In this document: positions 9,468-18,807 of the stretch, one piece after another
Position numbering within the stretch: position 1 is the first letter of the stretch
Layout of the letters: every line of letters starts with the position of its first letter
Assembly: GCA_020161405.1 (NCBI GenBank)
Contig: JAIUOD010000002.1
Location: 496,001 to 560,000, forward strand
From: Pseudomonadota bacterium
GTDB taxonomy: Bacteria > Pseudomonadota > Alphaproteobacteria > Caulobacterales > Aquidulcibacteraceae
Direction: 5' to 3'
DNA: 64,000 nt
Program-made: the position numbers and the translations under genes
Notes under the pieces: generated by a model
Told to the model about the DNA's origin: nothing
What the model saw: only the letters and a program-made list of their open reading frames with translations
Databases searched by the model: none

Positions 9468-11009
9468 GTGATAAACCAAGTTCGAATTTTCGACACAACA
9501 ATGCGCGACGGTGAACAATCCCCGGGTGCATCGATGACACTCGAAGAAAAATTGGAACTTGCCAAACTCCTCGAAGATATGAAAGTGGATATTATTGAGG
9601 CGGGCTTTCCAATTGCCTCCCAAGGCGATTTTGAGGCGGTACGCGCTATATCCCAAATCATCAAAGATAGCACGATTTGCGGTCTTTCACGCGCTGGCGC
9701 AAAAGATATTGAACGCTGTGCAGAGGCGGTAAAACCCGCCGTGCGCCCACGTATCCATACATTTATTTCAACTTCACCGCTTCATATGAAGCATAAATTG
9801 AATATGGAACCCGAACAGGTTTTGGAAAAAATCCATGATAGTGTAACGCTTGCCCGTAATTTGGTTGGCGATGTTGAATGGTCTGCCGAAGATGCAACCC
9901 GTACCGAACGTGATTTTTTACGTCGCGCGGTTGAAATTGCAATCAAAGCAGGGGCAACAACAATCAATGTTCCTGATACTGTTGGCTATTCTTTCCCTGA
10001 TGAATATGGCGCAATTTTCAAAGACTTAATTGAAAATGTTCCGGGTGCAGATGAAGTTATATTCTCTGCGCATTGCCATAATGATTTGGGTCTTGCGGTT
10101 GCAAACTCGCTTTCTGCGGTTTTGAATGGTGCGCGTCAAATTGAATGCGCCATTAATGGTCTTGGCGAACGGGCGGGTAATGCGGCGCTTGAAGAAATTG
10201 TAATGGCACTTCGGGTGCGTGAAAATGCATTGCCGTTTAAAACCAATATTGAAACCACGCGCCTAACGCAGGCGTCAAAAATGGTTTCACGTATTACTGG
10301 TTTCCCTGTACAATTTAACAAGGCGATTGTTGGTAAAAATGCCTTTGCACATGAATCTGGTATTCACCAAGATGGAATGCTTAAAAATGCCGAAACCTAT
10401 GAGATTATGCGCCCTGAAACTGTCGGGCAGGGGGCAACAAATCTTGTAATGGGTAAACATTCTGGGCGTCATGCATTTAAAGATAAATTGTCGGCTCTTG
10501 GCTATGAATTGGCTGATAATGCATTTTTGGATGCATTCCAAAAATTCAAAGATTTGGCAGATCGCAAAAAATTCGTTTATGATGATGATATTGTCGCCCT
10601 TGTTGACGATGCCGCAAGCCACATTTCGGAAAATATCAAAGTTGCCCGCCTTCGCGTAGTTGCAGGGACAGATGGCCCACAAACTGCGGAGCTTGATTTG
10701 ATAATTAATGGCGAAAATAAATGGACAACCCAACGCGGAAATGGCCCTGTTGATGCTGTCTTTAACGCCATACAGGCGCTTGTTCCGCATGATGCCGTAC
10801 TTGATTTATATCAAGTGCATGCTGTCACCGAAGGAACGGATGCACAGGCCGAGGTTTCGGTTCGCCTTGCCGATGGTGATTATATGTCATCGGGGCGCGC
10901 CGCCGATGCTGATACATTGGTTGCATCTGCCAAAGCCTATGTCAGCGCGCTTAACCGCCTATTGGGTAAGCAGCTTCGTCACGAAAATGGTGAAAAGAAA
11001 GCAAGTTAA
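9468..11009 (+). CDS. leuA: 2-isopropylmalate synthase
   Basis: 513-residue LeuA, first committed enzyme of leucine synthesis (2-ketoisovalerate + acetyl-CoA). The HMGL-like barrel begins with FDTTMRDGEQSPG, and the metal-binding HCHNDLGLAVANSL is intact. The GERAGNAALEEIVMAL and HESGIHQDGMLKN motifs follow. The C-terminal 130 residues form the LeuA allosteric domain that binds leucine (AELDLIINGENKW...DAVFNAI). The start is GTG 9468 with AGAGG 9 bases upstream, and the encoded IFDTTMRDG begins where family members begin. The 205-base upstream spacer has no Leu-rich leader ORF that I could find, so feedback inhibition rather than attenuation is the supported control. Confidence 0.96.
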   Translation: MINQVRIFDTTMRDGEQSPGASMTLEEKLELAKLLEDMKVDIIEAGFPIASQGDFEAVRAISQIIKDSTICGLSRAGAKDIERCAEAVKPAVRPRIHTFISTSPLHMKHKLNMEPEQVLEKIHDSVTLARNLVGDVEWSAEDATRTERDFLRRAVEIAIKAGATTINVPDTVGYSFPDEYGAIFKDLIENVPGADEVIFSAHCHNDLGLAVANSLSAVLNGARQIECAINGLGERAGNAALEEIVMALRVRENALPFKTNIETTRLTQASKMVSRITGFPVQFNKAIVGKNAFAHESGIHQDGMLKNAETYEIMRPETVGQGATNLVMGKHSGRHAFKDKLSALGYELADNAFLDAFQKFKDLADRKKFVYDDDIVALVDDAASHISENIKVARLRVVAGTDGPQTAELDLIINGENKWTTQRGNGPVDAVFNAIQALVPHDAVLDLYQVHAVTEGTDAQAEVSVRLADGDYMSSGRAADADTLVASAKAYVSALNRLLGKQLRHENGEKKAS

Positions 11010-11012
11010 TAA

Positions 11013-11040
11013 AAATGGCGCGATGAAAGTCGCGCCATTT
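11013..11040 (+). terminator. Terminator-like hairpin after leuA
   Basis: Perfect 11-bp stem AAATGGCGCGA / TCGCGCCATTT (11013-11023, 11030-11040) with a TGAAAG loop, starting 4 bases after the leuA stop. The arm ends in TTT but no long T-tract follows, so termination may be partial or help 3'-end stability. Confidence 0.75.
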
Positions 11041-11105
11041 AAATAGATAAAATTTTATCTATTTTCTCAATCACAAAATAAAGCCTTGATGTTACAAGGC
11101 TTTAT
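11041..11105 (+). other. Perfect 24-nt palindrome plus 11-bp hairpin
   Basis: Directly after the leuA hairpin comes a perfect 24-base palindrome (11041-11064, AAATAGATAAAA and its complement). A second perfect 11-bp stem follows, ATAAAGCCTTG / CAAGGCTTTAT (11078-11088, 11095-11105) with loop ATGTTA. The last arm runs into the ATG of the next gene. Three back-to-back structures are more than one terminator needs; a start-occluding RNA hairpin is possible. Confidence 0.6.
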
Positions 11106-11940
11106 GCAAATTGCTTTGTTTAATTCATATAGCCATTTAGGCAATAAGTTTGGTGTTGCGAAAAATTCGCAAAGCCCTAAAACAAATGCGCCCGAAAAAA
11201 ATAATGAAAACAAAAAACTAGAGGGTATGGATAGAGCCAAAGAAGCATTGGCAAGCCTGAAATCAAGCCCTAGAAAAATTAATGAAGCCAAGAAAGCCCA
11301 TGCACTTGCAAGGCTTCAGGAATTAAAAAAGCAAGTTGAGCTTTTGAAAAAAATGCTTAATGGCGACCCCAAAGCCCTTGCCAAAGCATTATCTGTTATC
11401 GCGCGCGAATTAAAGGCGATAGTTAAAGAATATGGTGATGCGATTAAGGGAAGTGTGAATATTGATACTTCGGTAAATCAAAATACGCCGGCCGAAGCAA
11501 GCCAAAATTCTGAAACCAATCCTGCACAAGGTGAAGACGTTGTAGGCGAAGAAATTAATAAAGAAGCACAGGTTTCAGAAAATAATGACGATGGCATAAA
11601 AGAAGCAACTTCAAAATCTGATACGCAAAAAGAAGAAATCCCCAAAGAAGAAACCAAAACCAAAGATAATGAAGCTATAAATAATTATGCCAAAGGGCTT
11701 TTGAACAATGAGCATGGCGAATTTATGAAATCAGTTCGCAAAATCATTGATGAATTAAAACATTATATGACACTTGCCAAAGCCAAAATTAAAACCCAGG
11801 CCAATGATAAAGAGGGCGAAGATTTAATCAAAGATAATGAAGATGCACTAAAAGATTTGCTAAATGAATTTCAACATTTGCAACAAGATATAGATGCATC
11901 TTCAAACAATATGGGAAATGTGGTTAGTTTGGTGGCTTAA
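11104..11940 (+). CDS. Hypothetical Lys/Glu-rich coiled-coil protein
   Basis: About 278 residues, not recognised. It has a short N-terminal segment without signal peptide (MQIALFNSYSHLGNKFG), an Ala/Lys helical region (about 45-120) with heptad-like spacing, an acidic low-complexity linker rich in Glu/Asn/Lys (about 125-195), and a second helical region ending EFQHLQQDIDASSNNMGNV. It is cytoplasmic and probably an elongated helical protein. The start is uncertain: ATG 11104 lies in the arm of a hairpin with no clear ribosome site, and a TTG at 11086 would lie in the same hairpin. It overlaps the convergent SIMPL gene by 4 bases. No function is proposed. Confidence 0.65.
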   Translation: MQIALFNSYSHLGNKFGVAKNSQSPKTNAPEKNNENKKLEGMDRAKEALASLKSSPRKINEAKKAHALARLQELKKQVELLKKMLNGDPKALAKALSVIARELKAIVKEYGDAIKGSVNIDTSVNQNTPAEASQNSETNPAQGEDVVGEEINKEAQVSENNDDGIKEATSKSDTQKEEIPKEETKTKDNEAINNYAKGLLNNEHGEFMKSVRKIIDELKHYMTLAKAKIKTQANDKEGEDLIKDNEDALKDLLNEFQHLQQDIDASSNNMGNVVSLVA

Positions 11941-12665
11941 TCCTTAATGAAATAAGTAATAGTCGTTACAACTCTGACCTTTTTATCAATTTGCTTATCA
12001 CCACTTTCATTTGGTATTTCGATTGCAGGGTTTACTTCAATAATACCTTGATTGGCATCTTGGATTTTGCCGACTTTAGAACCTGATTCAGTTGCAAATT
12101 TTAGTGCGGCATCTTTTGCGCGTTGGGTGGCTTCGGTCAATAATTGCGGTTTTAAGTCATTAAGTTTGGTGAACATAAAACTTGGGCCGCCATTATATGC
12201 ATCAGATGAAAAAATAATGCCTTGTGAAAGTAATTCGGAAATTCCCTTGGCGGCGTTCGAGATTTTTTCAACATCGTTCGAGCGAACCATAATATCTTCG
12301 GTCAAAACATAACGTGTGTTGGCGTTGATTTCGCCATTATAATCATTGACCATTTTATCTTGCACTTGAACATTTTGAACTTGATATTCGGTTGGTGCAA
12401 ATTTTTGCGCTCCAAGATAGGTTTTGACCGAATTTTCATTGGCAATTAATTTGGTGCGCGCTTCTTCAAGGGTTGCACCAGTTGCGGTAAAGCGAATTGG
12501 CCAGAAACCCAAATCTGCCTTAACTTCACGCTCCGCAAGGCCCTTAACCGTAATAGTTCGAAAACCAAGGCGAGATTTCACAAGCGCATTGCCCGCAAAA
12601 AAGCCCGATAAAGCAATACCAATCGCCAAAACTGTCGCTGGTAATAAAGATGATTTCTGTTGCAT
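11937..12665 (-). CDS. SIMPL domain (DUF541) envelope protein
   Basis: 242 residues: one N-terminal hydrophobic segment (TVLAIGIALSGFFAGNAL, signal anchor or uncleaved signal) followed by a SIMPL/DUF541 domain. The marker ITVKGLAEREVKADLGFWPI and the paired ATLEEARTKLIANENSVKTYL helix identify the family, which includes Brucella BP26 and E. coli YggE, periplasmic ring-forming proteins linked to stress resistance. ATG 12665 has AGGGGG upstream. Its stop shares the TTAA at 11937-11940 with the convergent gene, so both ORFs stop within the same four bases. Confidence 0.88.
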   Translation of the reverse strand: MQQKSSLLPATVLAIGIALSGFFAGNALVKSRLGFRTITVKGLAEREVKADLGFWPIRFTATGATLEEARTKLIANENSVKTYLGAQKFAPTEYQVQNVQVQDKMVNDYNGEINANTRYVLTEDIMVRSNDVEKISNAAKGISELLSQGIIFSSDAYNGGPSFMFTKLNDLKPQLLTEATQRAKDAALKFATESGSKVGKIQDANQGIIEVNPAIEIPNESGDKQIDKKVRVVTTITYFIKD

Positions 12666-12772
12666 AATAACCCCCTTAGGATTTTCTGCTTTTAGGGTGT
12701 GATTATGTTAAATCTTGGGCATGTTTTGCCACAATCCTTGCCTTAATTTATTATTTTCAATAGACGATAATT

Positions 12773-13687
12773 ATGTGGCTTTTTTTATCCTTTATCGCAT
12801 CAATCCTTCAAACATTTCGCAATAGTTTTCAGCGTTCCCTTATGGCAAGTGCGGGAACTTGGGCGGCAACATGGGTAAGGTTTGCTTTTGGTGTTCCTAT
12901 AAGCCTTGCAGTGATGTTGGTGTTGATGTTTATAATGCGCCACCCATTATATAATTTAAGCTTTGACTTTGTGATAATCGCTTCAATTGGTGCGCTGGCA
13001 CAGGTTTTGGCAACTGCGGCACTTATGAAAGCTATGCAGGCATCAAGTTTTGCGTTGGGCGCAACTTTGCAACATTCATCATTATTGATAACGGCGCTTT
13101 TTGGCGTGGTATTTTTGGGGGATAATCTGCAATCCTTGCAATGGTTTGGATTTGTATTGGCAAGTTTTGGGATGATATTGGCAAGCTGGCCCAAGGGGCA
13201 GGTTGAGCGCGCAAATCTTAAAAAGACAATTATTGGCGGATTATGGGGGCTGCTTTGTGGTTGCTTTTTCGCGATTTCAGCAAATGCATTTCGTCGTTCA
13301 GTTTTGATAATTGAGCCAAGTCCAACAATTTTCGCAAGTTGTTTTACTGTCTTGTTCGTTCAAGCCATTCAAGGGCTTGGGGTTGGAATTTATCTTAAAT
13401 TATTTGAACCAAAGAATTTTCAAAAAGCTCTATCATCATGGAAAGAAAGTCTTGCCGCAGGCATAGCAGGGGCGGGGTCATCAATAATTTGGTTTTTAGC
13501 TTTGGCGCTTGTGCCGGCGGCTTTACCCCGCGCAATAAATCTTTTGGTAGAAGCGCCAGGTTCAATAATTATTGGCGCAGTAAAATTTAAAGAACATTTA
13601 TCAAAACGCAAAATATTTGGAATTTTACTAATAACGGGCGGCGTTATTCTTTGCCTTTTCCCTATGTTTTCTATGCAATTTCATTGA
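12773..13687 (+). CDS. DMT superfamily EamA-type transporter
   Basis: 304 residues with about ten membrane segments arranged as two EamA repeats (about 1-140 and 150-300). The first repeat includes ATAALMKAMQASSFALGATLQHSSLLITALFG with conserved small residues, and its end carries FGMILASWPKG. The second ends in a family-like EAPGSIIIGAVKFKEHLSKRKIFGI. Members export or import amino acids, nucleotides or metabolites; the substrate is unknown. ATG 12773 begins directly with a membrane helix. The 3' end overlaps the convergent response-regulator gene by 17 bases. Confidence 0.85.
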   Translation: MWLFLSFIASILQTFRNSFQRSLMASAGTWAATWVRFAFGVPISLAVMLVLMFIMRHPLYNLSFDFVIIASIGALAQVLATAALMKAMQASSFALGATLQHSSLLITALFGVVFLGDNLQSLQWFGFVLASFGMILASWPKGQVERANLKKTIIGGLWGLLCGCFFAISANAFRRSVLIIEPSPTIFASCFTVLFVQAIQGLGVGIYLKLFEPKNFQKALSSWKESLAAGIAGAGSSIIWFLALALVPAALPRAINLLVEAPGSIIIGAVKFKEHLSKRKIFGILLITGGVILCLFPMFSMQFH

Positions 13688-14465
13688 TTAATTGCTCAGG
13701 TCGTGTTGCGCGGTTTTGCAATATATTTTCAATTGTTTCAACTAAAGTGCGAACATCAAATGGTTTGCTTACGATTGCATCGGCGCCATTAATAAGGGTT
13801 TTTCGCAATTCTTCATCAACATTGCCCGACATTGCGATAATTCCAACCAATGGTATCGCCTTGCGAATAGCGGGTATTGCCTTGCTTGGTTCAATTCCCG
13901 GCATATTTAAATCGCTTAGGATTATGTCCAAATCGAATAAATCAATTTTATCGAGTGCCTCACTCATAGTTTCTGCAAGGGTTATGCGATAGCCGATTTC
14001 AGATAGGATATTATGGCATATTTTGCGAATTGATTGTGAATCATCAACCACCAAAATATGCGGTAATCTTTCATTAGTTTCAATTCGAAATTCTACTTCT
14101 TCAATTAATGGCTTTAGGCGATCAATTGTAAAAGGTTTGGATAATAAAAATGAAGCGCCATTGGCTTTTGCTTTTTGTAATACGGAATCAGAGCGGTTAA
14201 TCTGATCGCTTGCACTCATGGCGACAATGGATGATGTTGGGGTTAATTCACGCACTTTGCTTATAGATTCCCCAGATGGTGCATCAGGCAAAACTAAATC
14301 AGCAAGAACAAGGTCGAATTTATTATTCTCAAGAAATCCAATTGCATCGTTTAAATCATATGCGATGACATATTGCCAACCACATTGCCCAAGCATAAGG
14401 GAAATTACCTTTGCCTGCACATGGCTATCTTCGATAATCAGGCATTTATAGCCGTTTTCCTGCAT
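13671..14465 (-). CDS. Response regulator with two receiver domains
   Basis: About 264 residues made of two REC domains and no output domain. REC1 (about 5-120) has the acidic pair IIED, phospho-acceptor D in VLADLVLPD and K in LSKPF. REC2 (about 133-250) has VVDDSQ, D in ILSDLNMPG and K in VSKPF, so both look competent for phosphorylation. A short tail follows. The layout resembles the receiver half of PleD without GGDEF, or a phosphorelay sink or hub. ATG 14465 has GGTGA upstream; ATG 14477 is also possible. No histidine kinase is adjacent, making it an orphan regulator. It overlaps the convergent EamA gene by 17 bases. Confidence 0.85.
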   Translation of the reverse strand: MQENGYKCLIIEDSHVQAKVISLMLGQCGWQYVIAYDLNDAIGFLENNKFDLVLADLVLPDAPSGESISKVRELTPTSSIVAMSASDQINRSDSVLQKAKANGASFLLSKPFTIDRLKPLIEEVEFRIETNERLPHILVVDDSQSIRKICHNILSEIGYRITLAETMSEALDKIDLFDLDIILSDLNMPGIEPSKAIPAIRKAIPLVGIIAMSGNVDEELRKTLINGADAIVSKPFDVRTLVETIENILQNRATRPEQLINEIA

Positions 14466-14556
14466 CAAATTCACCATGAATTAAGTGGTTAAAGATAAGC
14501 ATTTTATAGCAAAATCATTAACATTATATGGAAAACTTCCCTCGTTTTTAATAAAA

Positions 14557-15276
14557 TTAGTTTTTATTTTCAACCTGCGCGAGCTTTAAATAATATTGCG
14601 CCATTTTGTTCGCATATTCAAAACCTTTGCGTGCATAAACCGCCTCTGTCTTCCCATTATCATTCGGGCACGGTTTTTCGCCGCCGCCAAATGCTTCAAA
14701 ACCTTGATTAAAAGAAATTGTAAGTGGTTCACTTATGAATGTTGCACTGGGCGCTTCAAGGTCAAGCAAGGCATTCATTTTTGACCGATATGTTTGGTCG
14801 CCCGCGCCAGTACATGAAACCCTTAATGCGTGTAATGTTCCCAATAATTTTGATAATTCCATTAAATCAAGCTTTTTTGCGGGGTCGATTTCGCGTTTCC
14901 TATGGATTGTTTGGTCAATAATATTTTGGTCATCAAGCTCATTTTGTGATGCCCAATCGCCCCAATCATCAGAAATACCCAAATCGCCAAGTTTTGGTTT
15001 TTTTGATTTTGTTATTTTTATTTCTGTTTCATTTGCAATTTGTGCCTGAAATTCTTCATTGTCAGGGGCAGGCATCCAATCAGTTTGTGATTGAACTTGA
15101 TTTTCTTGAAGTCTTGGCTTTTGATTAATAGGCTCTGGCGGAGGTTCAACGCTTAAAGATGGGTCAAGTGCCGGCATATCAGGGTTTTGTTGGCTGTCTT
15201 GGGTTGGTTGCGAAAGCCCCAAAATACCTAAGGCGCCGATTAAAATAGCAATAGATTTTATTTTTTTGCTTTTCAT
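14557..15276 (-). CDS. DUF2385 (TIGR02301) periplasmic protein
   Basis: About 239 residues. A signal-peptide-like N-terminus (KSKKIKSIAILIGALGILGLS) and a Pro/Gln/Asp-rich low-complexity region (about 25-120) lead to a C-terminal domain. In that domain, LSKLLGTLHALRVSCTG, YRSKMNALLDLEAP and ISFNQGFEAF match the conserved pattern of TIGR02301/DUF2385, an alphaproteobacterial family of unknown function with two conserved Cys (here the SCTG and KPCPN Cys). ATG 15276 is preferred over a TTG two codons upstream. It is divergent from the MFS gene. Confidence 0.78.
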   Translation of the reverse strand: MKSKKIKSIAILIGALGILGLSQPTQDSQQNPDMPALDPSLSVEPPPEPINQKPRLQENQVQSQTDWMPAPDNEEFQAQIANETEIKITKSKKPKLGDLGISDDWGDWASQNELDDQNIIDQTIHRKREIDPAKKLDLMELSKLLGTLHALRVSCTGAGDQTYRSKMNALLDLEAPSATFISEPLTISFNQGFEAFGGGEKPCPNDNGKTEAVYARKGFEYANKMAQYYLKLAQVENKN

Positions 15277-15343
15277 AATCAATCAAACCACTTATTAAAG
15301 AAAAAAAACAAATATCCTGCTTTGCATATTTTGCAAATTGGGA

Positions 15344-16573
15344 ATGGGCGGGGCGCAATTGCAAAATAGTGATAAAATACCTTTCGAAACTTGGCTTTTA
15401 TTAATTCTAGTAGGTGGTGCATATTTAACAAGTCGGTATGATTTTCAACTTTCAACACTTACAATCCCACAATTACAGCAATCATTGCACCTTGATGATG
15501 CGCAAATTCAACGTATTACTTCGTTCGTTAAACTTGGTGCTTTGCCTGCAATTCTAATTACATTTTTTGCCGATAAATTTGGTCGTAAACCAATATTTTT
15601 GATGTCTGTTGTTGGTTTCTCGGCCGCGGCAATTTATGTTGCACGTGCAAATTCGGGGCAAATGCTTTTGATTGGCTTGTTTTTGACACGCCTTTTCACA
15701 ATGATTGGTGAATTATTGGCGGTGGTTTTAATTGCTGAAGCTGCACCGCCTAATAAACGTGGCCTTTTACTTGGCCTTTTGGCGGTTTTTGGAACAATGG
15801 GCGATGCAATCGCCATTCTTGGTTATGGTTTTGTTGGCGAAGATATAAATTCATGGCGCAAAATGTATCTCTTTGGTGCATTACCAATAATCTTGGCAAT
15901 AATATGGAAATTTGCACTTAAAGAAAGCAAGGCATTCGAAAACACAAAGTCAAATAATGCAGGTCATTTACATCCACTTGATGCGATAAAACGCCACAAA
16001 AAACCATTCATTATCCTAAGTGCGTGCTTGTTTTTATATTGGGTGCCAATGTCGCCAGCATTGTCGCTTATTTCCCAGTATTTGCAAAATGATATGGGTT
16101 GGCACCCTGCGGGTATAACTAAATTATCAGTATTTGCAGGGATTGTTGGCATGTTTGGTACAATCTATGGCGGAAGATTGTGTGATATTTGGGGGCGCAA
16201 AATTATCGGTTATGGATCAATAATTCTAAGTGGAATTGGTTTGGTTCTGGCCTATAATCTAAGTAATTTTATTATGGTTGCCGCAGCATACGGAAGCGGC
16301 CTCTTGGGCTATTTTGCCTTTATGGCTTCAAGCCGCGCCCTTGTAACTGAGAGTGTTGACACTGAAGCACGCGCCACCGCCATCGCGGGGACAGAGATTT
16401 TCTCAAGCCTTGCAGCTTTTGTTGGTATGCAAATTGTCGGTGAATTTGCTGCAAACTTTATCAAAACAAATCAAGCGCTTATTTATTTATCCCCACTTTT
16501 AATATTAAGTGTAATCGCGCTTGCAATGGCAAAAGAAACCAATGGAACAAAAATTGATGATTTAGTTGCCTAA
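15344..16573 (+). CDS. MFS transporter (sugar-porter type)
   Basis: About 410 residues with twelve predicted membrane segments. The loop 2-3 motif FADKFGRKPIF and its repeat in the second half, YGGRLCDIWGRKIIGYG, are the paired MFS signatures. ESVDTEARATAIAGTEIFSSL resembles late sugar-porter/metabolite-cotransporter sequence. The start is uncertain: ATG 15344 lacks a good ribosome site, while a TTG at 15359 has GGGCGGGG upstream. Substrate unknown. Its stop overlaps the convergent FAD-oxidase stop in a CTAA at 16570-16573. Confidence 0.83.
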   Translation: MGGAQLQNSDKIPFETWLLLILVGGAYLTSRYDFQLSTLTIPQLQQSLHLDDAQIQRITSFVKLGALPAILITFFADKFGRKPIFLMSVVGFSAAAIYVARANSGQMLLIGLFLTRLFTMIGELLAVVLIAEAAPPNKRGLLLGLLAVFGTMGDAIAILGYGFVGEDINSWRKMYLFGALPIILAIIWKFALKESKAFENTKSNNAGHLHPLDAIKRHKKPFIILSACLFLYWVPMSPALSLISQYLQNDMGWHPAGITKLSVFAGIVGMFGTIYGGRLCDIWGRKIIGYGSIILSGIGLVLAYNLSNFIMVAAAYGSGLLGYFAFMASSRALVTESVDTEARATAIAGTEIFSSLAAFVGMQIVGEFAANFIKTNQALIYLSPLLILSVIALAMAKETNGTKIDDLVA

Positions 16574-17958
16574 ATTAAAACGCGTGGATTAAGAATATTA
16601 TTTGGATCAAAGGCTTTTTTGATTGTGCGCATTAATTTCAAATGCGCAAATGGTTCACGCGCAATAAATTCATCGCGCCGTCCAATTCCAATACCATGTT
16701 CAGCACTTATAGAGCCGCCAAGCGAAACCACCAAATCATGGATTGATTTATTAATTGCAGGAATAAAATCTTGGAAAACCCAATCTTGCATATCAATTGG
16801 CCTTGCAACATCATAATGAATATTACCGTCTGAAATATGGCCAAAGGCGGCAATGCGGGCATTTGGAACAATTGATTGCGCGCATTTTTCACCCATTTCA
16901 AGGAATTGTGGGATTTTTGAAATTGGCACACTTATATCATGTTTTGCGGCGCGCCCTTCGGGCTTTTGTGCCGCACTCATACCCTCACGAAGCGCCCAAA
17001 ATTCATGCATTTGGGCTTCATTGATTGAAATTACGGCATCTTTGATAAAGCCGATTTCCATCAATCTAGCCAATATATTTTCAATTAATTCAGATGGTTC
17101 AAAAGAATTAGACGTAAATTCCAAAAGCGCCAAATATGGATAGATTTTATCCAATGGATTACGAACATTTGACAGGTTTTTAAGCCCAAATTGCAACGCA
17201 TTGGCATTCATCATTTCAAATGCGCTTAAAAATTCACATTCACTTTCAATGCGTTGCAATATTTCAATCAAATCACGCGCATCGTCTGCGCCAATCATTG
17301 CTATGCGTGAATATTTTGGTTTTGGGAAAAGTTTTAAAACTGCCTTGGTTATAATTCCCAATGTTCCTTCGGCGCCAATAAAATATTGCTTTAAATCATA
17401 GCCCGTATTGTCTTTGCGGAGGGGTGATAATTCACTATAAATTTCACCATTTGGCAAGACCACTTCAAGACCCATTATTAAATGGCGCATCATGCCATAT
17501 TTGCGAACATGAACCCCACCTGCATTGGTTGATATAAGGCCGCCAATTGTTGCGGAGCCTTGGGAAGCAAGTGAAAGTGGGAAAAGCCTTTCCAGATAAT
17601 ATGCATGATTTTGCACATTTTCTAAAATTGCACCTGCTTCGACAATCATACAATCATCATTTGGTCGGGTTTCAATGATTTTATTCATATTTTTCAATGA
17701 AACCAAAACTTCATTTTGCGGAATCTGACCACCAACAAGGCCAGTATTCCCACCTTGCGTACATAATTTTATATCATGTAAATTTGCCGCTTTTACGATG
17801 TTTTGAACATCTTGTGTGCTATGTGGCAAAAGCATTAAATTGCATTTGCCCAAATATTTGTCGCGCCATTCTTTAAGGTGAGGGGCGATAATATCTTTAT
17901 CATCAATAATTTGGTTTGGTGCTAAAAATGCGCCAAAAATCTCTTTTAATTGTGGCAT
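16570..17958 (-). CDS. FAD-binding oxidase, GlcD/D2HGDH type
   Basis: 462-residue FAD-linked 2-hydroxyacid dehydrogenase of the VAO/PCMH fold. The FAD_binding_4 domain contains LCTQGGNTGLVGGQIP (pyrophosphate loop), SQGSATIGGLISTNAGG and the GAEGTLGIITKAVLKLFP block. The C-terminal FAD-oxidase_C domain has the catalytic-type FGHISDGNIHYDV and GGSISAEHGIGIGRR His motifs. Homologues oxidise D-2-hydroxyglutarate, D-lactate or glycolate; sequence alone does not choose among them, though the length fits D-2-hydroxyglutarate dehydrogenase. It starts immediately after the nitroreductase stop (no gap), so the two are almost certainly co-translated. Confidence 0.88.
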   Translation of the reverse strand: MPQLKEIFGAFLAPNQIIDDKDIIAPHLKEWRDKYLGKCNLMLLPHSTQDVQNIVKAANLHDIKLCTQGGNTGLVGGQIPQNEVLVSLKNMNKIIETRPNDDCMIVEAGAILENVQNHAYYLERLFPLSLASQGSATIGGLISTNAGGVHVRKYGMMRHLIMGLEVVLPNGEIYSELSPLRKDNTGYDLKQYFIGAEGTLGIITKAVLKLFPKPKYSRIAMIGADDARDLIEILQRIESECEFLSAFEMMNANALQFGLKNLSNVRNPLDKIYPYLALLEFTSNSFEPSELIENILARLMEIGFIKDAVISINEAQMHEFWALREGMSAAQKPEGRAAKHDISVPISKIPQFLEMGEKCAQSIVPNARIAAFGHISDGNIHYDVARPIDMQDWVFQDFIPAINKSIHDLVVSLGGSISAEHGIGIGRRDEFIAREPFAHLKLMRTIKKAFDPNNILNPRVLI

Positions 17959-18582
17959 TTATTTCCAAACTTGAATTAGATTATCAACGCTTTTTCTTTC
18001 CCGTTCAATTGGGTTTTTATTGGTTTTTCCAATATAGAAAAAGCCAGCAATACGTTCATTGGCATAAAGTTTTAAAAGCGACTTTATATCATCATCAAAC
18101 ATCGGCCATTCAGATAACCATGTTGCAATATAACCGAATGCATTAGCCGCAAGTGTGATATTAAAACCAAGCCCGCCACATGCCAATTCTTGTTCCCAAA
18201 CTGGAACTTTGGGGTGGTGAATGTTTGGACTTGAAATCATAATCACGACAGAATGGGCGCGCAAAAAACGCCTTTTTTCCATTTCATAATGGTTTTCATC
18301 CATATTATGCGTTTTGGCTTTTAGAATATCAGCCATTTTAGCGCCCAATTCTTGGCGCGCTTCATCTTGTAAAATAATAAAACGCCAAGGGGCAATTTTG
18401 CCATGATCAGGGACGCGATTTGCAAGTGCCAAAATATCATGCAACTCATCAAAATTTGGGCCATGTGTTGAATCAAAATCAAGGATTTTTACCGAACGCC
18501 TAGTACGCAAAACCTCCTTAAGGGCTTCATTAGCGCTTGGAATTGGAAGAATATCATTTTCAATTGGAAGTTTAATTGCCAT
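17959..18582 (-). CDS. Nitroreductase family protein (YdjA-like)
   Basis: 207-residue FMN-dependent nitroreductase-fold protein. RTRRSVKILDF near residue 28 is the phosphate-binding RRS motif. ALANRVPDHGKIAPWRFIIL is the YdjA-subgroup block (NRAPDHGRLRPWRF in relatives), and ACGGLGFNITLAANAFGYIATWLSEWP is the usual second half. It would reduce an unidentified electrophile or quinone with NAD(P)H. ATG 18582. The downstream FAD-oxidase gene abuts its stop codon, suggesting an operon of two flavoproteins. Confidence 0.88.
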   Translation of the reverse strand: MAIKLPIENDILPIPSANEALKEVLRTRRSVKILDFDSTHGPNFDELHDILALANRVPDHGKIAPWRFIILQDEARQELGAKMADILKAKTHNMDENHYEMEKRRFLRAHSVVIMISSPNIHHPKVPVWEQELACGGLGFNITLAANAFGYIATWLSEWPMFDDDIKSLLKLYANERIAGFFYIGKTNKNPIERERKSVDNLIQVWK

Positions 18583-18807
18583 TTTTCGCCCATAAATTTA
18601 ATTTTATTTAGCACCATAAATTGTTTTTGCCGATAAAAGTTTGCATTAAACCAAAAGAAAAATATTCTATTTTAGGCTAAATAATCAAAATCCTACTCTG
18701 TTTATAAAAAAAATGAATATTGTAAAATAAATATGCATTTTTATTAAGTATCACACTTTAAATATAAAAATCCGAACCCATATAGATTTGACAATGAAAG
18801 CTATGTC

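Noticed and set aside
10287..10790. Long minus-strand ORF (167 codons) opposite leuA
   Set aside because: It lies wholly within leuA, has no ribosome site, and its composition is explained by the leuA codon pattern; a shadow ORF.
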